From contig CAYPOD010000050.1 in the NCBI GenBank assembly GCA_964412375.1, positions 1-20,262 of the forward strand: a stretch of DNA of 20,262 nt, in the 5' to 3' direction. Made by a program: the position numbers and the translations under genes. Below, piece by piece: positions 14,883 through 20,262 of the stretch; within the stretch, counting starts at the first letter, position 1; the number at the start of each line of letters is the position of its first letter. The stretch comes from CADEDV01 sp964412375 (GTDB taxonomy: Bacteria > Bacteroidota > Bacteroidia > Chitinophagales > Chitinophagaceae). The notes below the pieces were generated by a model that had not been told where the DNA came from, did not search any database, and saw only the letters and a program-made list of their open reading frames with translations.

Positions 14883-14904
14883 GAGGGCCCCGGAAGAGGC
14901 CCTC
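14883..14904. other. GC-rich hairpin without T-run
   Basis: GAGGGCC (14883-14889) and GGCCCTC (14898-14904) form a perfect seven-base-pair stem with an eight-base loop, in the 172-bp gap between the vanZ-like gene and the anti-sigma gene. It lies about 100 bp after the anti-sigma stop on the minus strand. It has no T-run on either side, so it may be an mRNA 3'-end stabiliser or weak terminator. Nothing else is seen in this gap besides the vanZ-like promoter candidate. Confidence 0.4.
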
Positions 14905-15001
14905 GCTTAACCAACTATAGAACCAAAACTACTATAGCAATAGCTGCGGTTCATTTACGAAAATTGAATGGTTTCAGATTGAGGCCAGACTTGATCATTT
15001 C

Positions 15002-15775
15002 TCAAAGATTGGTTTTCCCCATCGTTTGCAACTGGTCGAGAGAGGGACCGCCGGTGTTTCCGCGGTTTTCGATGGTGATGGCAAAGGCTTCTGCTTTTTG
15101 GGTATTATTCATTTTAAGGATCACTCTGCCCTGATCCCCTTTCACGTCAAACAGGCCAAGGTCTTTTGGTTTGCCGTCTATCAATGCCCATAGCTGGTAT
15201 TGCTTATCAGAAGGTAGCAGGGGCATATTTTTAACTACAAGGAAAACATTGGATGAGGTGGTATCCCAATAAATGTTGGCAGATGCTTTGGCGGGTGTAG
15301 TACCAACAAGACTCACCACAGTCACATTCGGGTCGCTCATCATTCGTTGTTCTTCTTCCATACTATCCATCCTTGCCTGCAAATCATAGAAAGACTCTTT
15401 CAGTTTCTTGTTTTCAGTATAAAAGTTATATGCAAAATAGGTGGCGCCAAGCAACAGCAGTATGGAGGCCGCTGCCACCCAACGCATGGGTGAGAATTTT
15501 TTCACTCTCTCATCATCCATTGCCACCTCATTATCATGCACAGGTTCAGTTGCAGCAGCAACAGCCTGCATCAGCTTTTGCTTTACAGCAGATGGCACAG
15601 CAGACGCCGTTGAAAGCATCTGCTTTTCTAAGCTAAGTTCAAACTCATTTCTTGCAGCAACCAGTTCCGGATACTGGCGGCAGAGTAATTCAAACTCGTC
15701 CCGTTCCTCAGCAGAGGCCAGTCCAAGCACATAGCTTTCGATGATGCCGCTTGATATATATTCTTTGATATTCAC
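15002..15775 (-). CDS. RskA-type transmembrane anti-sigma factor
   Basis: The 257-residue protein has an N-terminal helical cytoplasmic domain (ISSGIIESYVLGLASAEERDEFE, residues about 6-28), as in anti-sigma-K factors. One transmembrane helix lies near residues 98-116 (WVAAASILLLLGATYFAYNF), followed by a short coiled segment (NKKLKESFYDLQARMDSMEEE). The periplasmic RskA C-terminal domain carries TTPAKASANIYWDTTSSNVF, SDKQYQLWALIDGKPKDLG and FAITIENRGNTGGPS. No HxxxCxxC zinc site is present. The start is GTG (complement of 15773-15775), overlapping the sigma stop by four bases (GTGA), which indicates translational coupling. It should hold the sigma factor at the membrane until a signal, probably proteolysis, releases it. 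Confidence 0.92.
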   Translation of the reverse strand: MNIKEYISSGIIESYVLGLASAEERDEFELLCRQYPELVAARNEFELSLEKQMLSTASAVPSAVKQKLMQAVAAATEPVHDNEVAMDDERVKKFSPMRWVAAASILLLLGATYFAYNFYTENKKLKESFYDLQARMDSMEEEQRMMSDPNVTVVSLVGTTPAKASANIYWDTTSSNVFLVVKNMPLLPSDKQYQLWALIDGKPKDLGLFDVKGDQGRVILKMNNTQKAEAFAITIENRGNTGGPSLDQLQTMGKTNL

Positions 15776-16332
15776 CTTTCTCCTATCAACATTCTAAGTT
15801 GTATCAATGCACTTCTGATTCTTGTTTTCACTGTTCCCAGCGGAACATTCAACGCTTCAGCTATCTCTTCATGAGTATATCCCCGGAAATAGGAAAGTTC
15901 AACCAATATTTTTTGTTCCTCTTTCAACCTGTTCACCAGTTTTCTCAGCCCATAATCATCTGTCCTGGTCACCACCTGCAGACCACCAGAGTTTTCACTG
16001 CCATCAAGGGGTTGATTTTTCAAGCTATCCTGGTAGGCCCTTGACCTGATCTTATCTATCGCTGCATTCCTGGCTATATTCAGCATCCAGGTAAACAATC
16101 TTCCTTTTGTTGCATCATAAGTACCAATCTTTCGCCAGATATTGAGAAATACCTCCTGCAATATATCGCTGGCTATTTCTTTATCCGGCACTATCTGGTT
16201 GATGATGCTAAAAATAGCCCCCGAATAGTTTTCATAGAGGTTGTTGAATGCCAGTTGGTCTTGTCGCAGCAATTGTGCAACTAATTCACCTTCACTATAT
16301 GTAGGTTTAGGATTCAAACGTTGGTTAAGCAA
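15772..16332 (-). CDS. ECF sigma factor, SigK-like, paired with RskA-type anti-sigma
   Basis: The 186-residue protein carries sigma region 2 at about residues 28-98 (FNNLYENYSGAIFSIINQIV, EIASDILQEVFLNIWRKIG, GRLFTWMLNIARNAAIDKIR) and region 4 at about 130-182 (LKEEQKILVELSYFRGYTHE, then EIAEALNVPLGTVKTRIRSAL as the DNA-binding helix-turn-helix). This matches SigK-type ECF factors that pair with RskA. No ATG is available before region 2: the frame is open back to a TAG near 16378, and TTG at 16332 gives a natural N-terminus (LNQRLNPKPTYSEGELV). It begins 58 bp after the gcvH stop and overlaps the anti-sigma gene, so gcvH-sigma-anti-sigma may share a transcript. Target genes are not visible. 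Confidence 0.92.
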   Translation of the reverse strand: MLNQRLNPKPTYSEGELVAQLLRQDQLAFNNLYENYSGAIFSIINQIVPDKEIASDILQEVFLNIWRKIGTYDATKGRLFTWMLNIARNAAIDKIRSRAYQDSLKNQPLDGSENSGGLQVVTRTDDYGLRKLVNRLKEEQKILVELSYFRGYTHEEIAEALNVPLGTVKTRIRSALIQLRMLIGER

Positions 16333-16390
16333 AAAAGAAGCAATAGAAACTCTGTGCCGTTCTATATACGTCAGCTATTTAATCCCGGAT

Positions 16391-16768
16391 TTAGCCAACC
16401 ACGGCTTCGTAACCGGCTGCATCCAGCAGATCATTTACATCAGCGGGGTTGGTTACTGTCATTTTGATCATCCAGCCTTCGCCATAGGGATCATTGTTCA
16501 CCAGTTCAGGCGAACCTGCCAGTGCCGGGTTCAGTTCGTTGATGGTGCCGGCAACCGGTAAGAAAAGGTCAGAAACCGTCTTCACAGCTTCTACTGTCCC
16601 GAAAACAGCCCCGGCCTCCAGTGTTTTGCCGATGGTTTCCACTTCGACATAGACAATGTCGCCCAGTTCTCTTTGTGCAAAATCAGTGATGCCTATAGTG
16701 GCCACATTACCATCAAGGCTCACCCATTCATGGTCTTTGGTATAACGCAGATTAGCAGGAAAGTTCAT
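16391..16768 (-). CDS. gcvH: Glycine cleavage system H protein
   Basis: The 125-residue cytoplasmic protein carries the lipoyl arm that shuttles the aminomethyl group between the P, T and L proteins of glycine cleavage. The lipoylated lysine is Lys63 in the family position (EAVKTVSDL, near the E. coli K64 site). Other conserved segments are YTKDHEWV at residues 9-16, GITDFAQRELGDIVYVE, and NDPYGEGWMIKM near the C-terminus. The ATG at 16768 is chosen because the family begins MNFPANLRYTKDHEW; an in-frame ATG at 16867 would add 33 non-conserved residues crossing the promoter region. The gcvP, gcvT and lpd genes are not in the window. It is divergent from the outer-membrane protein at 16961. Confidence 0.96.
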   Translation of the reverse strand: MNFPANLRYTKDHEWVSLDGNVATIGITDFAQRELGDIVYVEVETIGKTLEAGAVFGTVEAVKTVSDLFLPVAGTINELNPALAGSPELVNNDPYGEGWMIKMTVTNPADVNDLLDAAGYEAVVG

Positions 16769-16787
16769 TCTGAATGATTTAGAGCCA

Positions 16788-16795
16788 CAAATATG
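16788..16795 (-). promoter_or_regulatory. Putative -7 promoter element of gcvH
   Basis: Read on the minus strand this is CATATTTG, a 7/8 match to TAnnTTTG, 19 bp before the chosen gcvH ATG. It lies inside the longer alternative reading frame, supporting the shorter start. Confidence 0.45.
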
Positions 16796-16922
16796 AGCAA
16801 AAAGCCTTTGCCACAGCAATCCGGCAAAATATTTTTCGTAATTCACCGGAAAATTAGTGCCGTTCAAGACACTATTCAGCCCTTTTATCGGAAACCGCTT
16901 TTACAATCGCATGACACAAAAC

Positions 16923-16930
16923 TATCTTTG
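16923..16930 (+). promoter_or_regulatory. -7 promoter element of the outer-membrane beta-barrel gene
   Basis: TATCTTTG exactly matches TAnnTTTG and lies 30 bp before the ATG at 16961. This supports that start rather than in-frame upstream codons. Confidence 0.6.
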
Positions 16931-16960
16931 AGCGCCTTATCAAAAAAGAAGGTTTGTGTT

Positions 16961-19429
16961 ATGAGAAAACAATTAATATTTCTGATTTCTTCCGTCCTAT
17001 TTGTTTCAGCCGCTTTTGCTCAAAAGGTGACCGGTGTGGTAAAAGATGAGCAAGGCAAAGGATTGGACAAATCAACTGTATCCCTGTTGAGAACCAAAGA
17101 CTCATCAGTCGTAAAACTTTCAATTACCGGTGATGACGGGAAATTTACTATAGAAGCTGAGCCCGGAAATTACTTAGTCAGTATTACCCATATCGGGTAT
17201 ATTCCTTTTTATTCATCGCCATTTGAAGTGGCCGGAACAGGCGAAACAAATGTTGGCGGACTTTCTTTGACAAAAGCCAGTGCAGCAATGCAGGCTGTGA
17301 CAGTAGTGGCCCAAAAACCACTGGTGGAAGTAAAAGCCGACAAAACGATACTCAATGTAGAAGGAACAATTAATGCCATTGGTAATGATGCGTTGGAACT
17401 GTTGCGAAGAGCTCCGGGAGTGATGATTGACAAAGACGATAACATCAGCCTGGCGGGTAAGAACGGTGTTGCTGTTTATATTGACGGCAAGCCCTCACCT
17501 CTGTCCGGAACAGATCTGGCCAACTTTCTGAAAAGTACCCAGTCTGCCCAGATAGAATCAATTGAGATCATCACCAACCCCTCAGCCAAATATGAAGCGG
17601 CCGGTAATGCAGGTATCATCAATATCCGCCTGAAGAAAAACAAAACATTTGGCACCAATGGTTCTGTAAACCTCGGGTATGTGCAGGGTGTATATGGAAA
17701 ATACAATGGCGGGCTGAACCTCAACCACCGCAATAAATCCATCAATGTTTTTGGAAGCTACAATTATAACTACGGCGATTTCCTGATGAAAATGAACAGC
17801 GACAGGGAAACCTTTGATACCCTGTTTGACCAGCGAAACCGGATGCTATTCACCAACAATACACATGGTTTCAAAGTGGGGGCAGATTATTTTATCAATA
17901 ACCTGAACACAATAGGTGTTGTGGTGAACGGCAATATTGCAGACAATGATTTTGTAACCAGTGGTCCGATGGATTTTTACTATGTGCCCACCGGGCAACT
18001 GGTGCGTAAACTGCAGGCTGATAATACCAATATCATGCAGCGAGACAATGTAAACACCAATCTCAACTATCGCTATAGTAAACCCGGCGGTTCAGACCTG
18101 AACATCGATGCTGATTATGGTTTTTTCAAAATAAGATCAAACCAGTTTCAACCCAACTATTATTACCTGCCGGATGGTGTGACCGAAACCGGCCGGGTGG
18201 TGAACAGGATGATCTCACCTACCGATATTGACCTGTATGCGTTCAAAACAGATTATGAAACCAATTACAAAGGCGGACGGCTCGGAATTGGCGGAAAGAT
18301 CGGTTATGTGGAAACGGATAATGACTTCAGGCGATACGACGTATTTGGCTCAGGTGACGTTTATGACAGCCTGAAAAGTAACCGTTTTATCTATAAGGAA
18401 AATATCAATGCGTTGTATGTAAACTACAACAAGCAACTAAAGACAGGCATAATGATTCAGGCCGGGCTGCGCATGGAAAACACCATTGCTAAAGGGAGAT
18501 CAATTGGTTTCAAAGAACCGGAGAATGGTGGCCCAAAGCCTCCTTATGACTCTACCTTTAAAAGAAACTACACCGATTTCTTTCCCAGCGCATCGGTTAC
18601 GTTCAACAAAAACCCGATGAACCAGTGGACCGTTTCATTTAGCCGTCGTATTGACCGGCCTGCTTACCAGGATTTGAACCCCTTTGAGTTCAAACTGAAT
18701 GAATATACCTACATGAAAGGAAACACCCTGCTTACGCCGCAATACACCAATAGCATTGGGGTGACGAATATCTTTAAGTACAGACTCACTACAACATTGA
18801 ACTATAGCCGGGTGAACGATATTTTTGCACAGATACCCGACACCATTGAGAAAACAAAAGGGTTTTTAACTAAGAGAAATCTTGCTACACAGGATGTGTT
18901 TGCCCTCAGCATCAGCTACCCGTTCCAGTATAAGTGGTATAGTTTCTTCTCCTCATTGAACTCAAATTATTCTCACTACAAAGCTGATTTTGGAGGTGGC
19001 GACAGGAAGGTGAACCTGAAAGTATTCTCAGTCACTTACTTTATGCAAAACAGCTTCAAACTGGGCAAAGGATGGACAGGCGAACTGACAGGGCTCTACA
19101 TCTCTCCTTCTGTATGGCAGGGAGTGATAAGAAGTAATACCATGGGAAGTATTGATATCGGCCTGCAAAAAACTTTGTTTGAAAACAGGGCCAACCTGAA
19201 ACTCTCCTGGACAGATATTTTCAGAACGATGAAATGGGGCGGCACTGCGGATTTTTCCGGTGTTAATTCCAATTTCAGCGGTAATGCCGAAATGCAGCAG
19301 GTGAAAATAAATTTCACCTGGAGATTTGGCAGCAACCAGGTGAAAGCGGCCCGCCAGCGGAAATCAGGTATAGACGATGAGACCCAAAGAGCCAACCAGT
19401 CCGGCACACAGGGAGGAATCGGTCAATAA
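16961..19429 (+). CDS. TonB-dependent-receptor-like outer-membrane beta-barrel protein
   Basis: The 822-residue protein begins with a signal peptide (residues about 1-20, ending AAFAQ) and a carboxypeptidase-regulatory-like domain (about 22-105, TGVVKDEQGKGLDKSTVSLL, SITHIGYIPF). A plug-like domain follows (about 118-225: LNVEGTINAIGNDALELLRR, GVAVYIDGKPSPLSG, IEIITNPSAKYEAAGNAGII). The rest is a long beta-barrel of the type grouped as outer-membrane beta-barrel family 3, ending with FTWRFGSNQ and a polar tail. Such proteins resemble TonB receptors but have no SusD partner, and the ligand is unknown. Frame extension upstream to 16793 is rejected because it would cover the promoter and displace the signal peptide. 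It is divergent from gcvH and ends at a bidirectional terminator. Confidence 0.93.
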   Translation: MRKQLIFLISSVLFVSAAFAQKVTGVVKDEQGKGLDKSTVSLLRTKDSSVVKLSITGDDGKFTIEAEPGNYLVSITHIGYIPFYSSPFEVAGTGETNVGGLSLTKASAAMQAVTVVAQKPLVEVKADKTILNVEGTINAIGNDALELLRRAPGVMIDKDDNISLAGKNGVAVYIDGKPSPLSGTDLANFLKSTQSAQIESIEIITNPSAKYEAAGNAGIINIRLKKNKTFGTNGSVNLGYVQGVYGKYNGGLNLNHRNKSINVFGSYNYNYGDFLMKMNSDRETFDTLFDQRNRMLFTNNTHGFKVGADYFINNLNTIGVVVNGNIADNDFVTSGPMDFYYVPTGQLVRKLQADNTNIMQRDNVNTNLNYRYSKPGGSDLNIDADYGFFKIRSNQFQPNYYYLPDGVTETGRVVNRMISPTDIDLYAFKTDYETNYKGGRLGIGGKIGYVETDNDFRRYDVFGSGDVYDSLKSNRFIYKENINALYVNYNKQLKTGIMIQAGLRMENTIAKGRSIGFKEPENGGPKPPYDSTFKRNYTDFFPSASVTFNKNPMNQWTVSFSRRIDRPAYQDLNPFEFKLNEYTYMKGNTLLTPQYTNSIGVTNIFKYRLTTTLNYSRVNDIFAQIPDTIEKTKGFLTKRNLATQDVFALSISYPFQYKWYSFFSSLNSNYSHYKADFGGGDRKVNLKVFSVTYFMQNSFKLGKGWTGELTGLYISPSVWQGVIRSNTMGSIDIGLQKTLFENRANLKLSWTDIFRTMKWGGTADFSGVNSNFSGNAEMQQVKINFTWRFGSNQVKAARQRKSGIDDETQRANQSGTQGGIGQ

Positions 19430-19449
19430 ACAGTAAGAACTTCAAATTA

Positions 19450-19483
19450 AAAACGGCATCTGCTAATCACGGATGCCGTTTTT
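19450..19483. terminator. Bidirectional intrinsic terminator
   Basis: AAAACGGCATC (19450-19460) and GATGCCGTTTT (19472-19482) form a perfect 11-base-pair stem around an 11-base loop. Both strands end in a T-run, so it can stop the outer-membrane protein transcript on the plus strand and the convergent cyclophilin transcript on the minus strand. Confidence 0.85.
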
Positions 19484-19505
19484 ACTTCCATACAAAGAGC
19501 ACTGG

Positions 19506-20198
19506 TCATTTCTTTTTCCGCTTCACCAGTTTTGCTTTTATTATTCTTACATCTTCTACCGGGCGGTCACGACTGGTTTTAACAGCGGCAATTTTATCAA
19601 TCACTTCCAGTCCTTTCATCACTTCGCCAAACACCGTATAATTCTGATCGAGATGGGGAGTCCCACCAAGCGTTTTATATACTTCTCTGTGAGCATCGGG
19701 TAATTTCCTTTTTAAGCGAAACGTTTCGGTGGAATCAAGACCTGCTTCTGTAAAAACTCTTCCCTGCACCAGGTAAAACTGGCTGCCGCTGCTGGCTTTT
19801 TGCGGGTTCACATTATCGCCTGTCCTGGCCGCAGCGATCACTCCTTTTCTATGAAATAATGTTTGCCTGAATTCTGCAGGAATAGTATATCCAACTCCTC
19901 CATTTCCTAACTGTGCATCGCCTGTTGTTCTTTTGCTACCCGGATCACCCGCCTGCACCATGAACTGGTTGATGACCCTGTGAAAAAGGATACTGTCATA
20001 AAAACCAACCTTCACCAGCTTTAAAAAATTATCCCGATGCAGTGGTGTCGAATCAGACAGGCGGATGATCATATCACCCAAGCTGGTTTGCAGCAGCACA
20101 TCCCGCTTCCGGTCTTTCTTTTTCAGGGTGGAATCTTTTTGTGCGGCCACTGTTATCGTCACACAAAAGAGGGTGAACACAAGCAATACTTTTCTCAT
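19506..20198 (-). CDS. Secreted cyclophilin-type peptidyl-prolyl cis-trans isomerase
   Basis: The 230-residue protein has a signal peptide (about residues 1-19, ending TVAAQ) and a basic linker (KKKDRKRD). The cyclophilin domain covers about 34-225: ILFHRVINQFMVQAGDP contains the catalytic Arg (FHRV), SSGSQFYLV is the Q-F substrate-pocket motif, and YTVFGEVMKGLEVID is the conserved C-terminal part. An insertion between about residues 145 and 175 (TETFRLKRKLPDAHREVYKT) is common in Bacteroidota members. It should assist protein folding in the periplasm. The tail is unusually basic (KLVKRKKK). It begins 8 bp after a probable upstream reading frame on the same strand and converges on the bidirectional terminator. 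Confidence 0.93.
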   Translation of the reverse strand: MRKVLLVFTLFCVTITVAAQKDSTLKKKDRKRDVLLQTSLGDMIIRLSDSTPLHRDNFLKLVKVGFYDSILFHRVINQFMVQAGDPGSKRTTGDAQLGNGGVGYTIPAEFRQTLFHRKGVIAAARTGDNVNPQKASSGSQFYLVQGRVFTEAGLDSTETFRLKRKLPDAHREVYKTLGGTPHLDQNYTVFGEVMKGLEVIDKIAAVKTSRDRPVEDVRIIKAKLVKRKKK

Positions 20199-20206
20199 AG
20201 ACTGAA

Positions 20207-20262
20207 TTAAAAATTATGCTGTTCAAAATAAAGCAGGACATGATCTTTCAGAAAATTTTCCT
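20207..20262 (-). CDS. Possible C-terminal end of an upstream gene (partial)
   Basis: On the minus strand one frame is open from the window edge to a TAA (complement of 20207-20209), giving ENFLKDHVLLYFEQHNF as the last residues. The composition looks protein-like, and the stop is only 8 bp before the cyclophilin ATG, as in a tight operon. Seventeen codons are too few to identify it, and chance openness is possible. Confidence 0.3.
   Translation of the reverse strand, partial: ENFLKDHVLLYFEQHNF

Noticed and set aside
16769..16867. N-terminal extension of gcvH by 33 residues
   Set aside because: The extension is not part of the H-protein family and covers the likely gcvH promoter.
16793..16960. 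N-terminal extension of the outer-membrane barrel protein by 56 residues
   Set aside because: It would bury the signal peptide and include the TATCTTTG promoter element.
1..20262. Mobile elements, CRISPR arrays, tRNA or rRNA genes
   Set aside because: No transposase or integrase reading frame, no spaced repeat array of CRISPR type and no cloverleaf or rRNA-like segment was seen; the only regular short-period repeats are the 11-bp arrays.

Overview
The window looks like a chromosomal segment of a Bacteroidota bacterium, most likely a Chitinophagaceae-type member. The reasons are: promoters of the Bacteroidota type (exact TAnnTTTG boxes at 7940, 12958, 14344 and 16923), starts without clear Shine-Dalgarno sequences, two large outer-membrane receptors with N-terminal carboxypeptidase-regulatory-like domains, ECF sigma/anti-sigma modules of Bacteroidota type, and a split transketolase. 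GC content is in the mid-40s by eye. I see no mobile elements, CRISPR arrays, tRNA or rRNA, so this is mostly core-type sequence.

Positions 1-6747 form a phosphate island. On the minus strand are a phosphate-selective porin of the OprP/OprO type (3503-4705), a TonB-dependent receptor (595-3393) and the N-terminal half of a surface lipoprotein (1-550, cut by the window edge). Facing the other way are a DUF47/PhoU-like protein and a PiT phosphate transporter (4856-6747). Upstream of both the receptor and the porin are direct repeats with an exact 11-bp period (six units at 3430-3487, five at 4743-4789) in the form nnTAA(C/T). This is the architecture of PhoB-binding Pho boxes, and both arrays point towards their genes. 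The inference is a PhoB-controlled outer-membrane phosphorus uptake set next to the inner-membrane Pit carrier.

Positions 6799-9781 hold galE, the C-terminal transketolase subunit (without its N-terminal partner beside it) and a lipoprotein of unknown role. Positions 9858-11658 hold an ECF sigma factor, a one-TM putative anti-sigma protein with a motif repeated three times at exactly 46 residues, and a small secreted sensor-like protein, ending in a hairpin terminator. An amidohydrolase (11727-12872, minus) and prfA (13006-14070, plus) are divergent.

Positions 14071-14450 look non-coding but hold a TAnnTTTG promoter preceded by three 11-bp-phased TAA units and followed about 90 nt later by a strong intrinsic terminator. 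I read this as a candidate small RNA, possibly Pho-controlled. Then come, on the minus strand, a VanZ-like membrane protein (14440-14829), an RskA-type anti-sigma factor, its ECF sigma factor, and gcvH. The three genes downstream of gcvH (sigma, anti-sigma, VanZ-like) all start with non-ATG codons. Divergent from gcvH is a second large outer-membrane beta-barrel protein (16961-19429). It converges through a bidirectional terminator on a secreted cyclophilin (19506-20198), behind which the tail of another gene may be visible.
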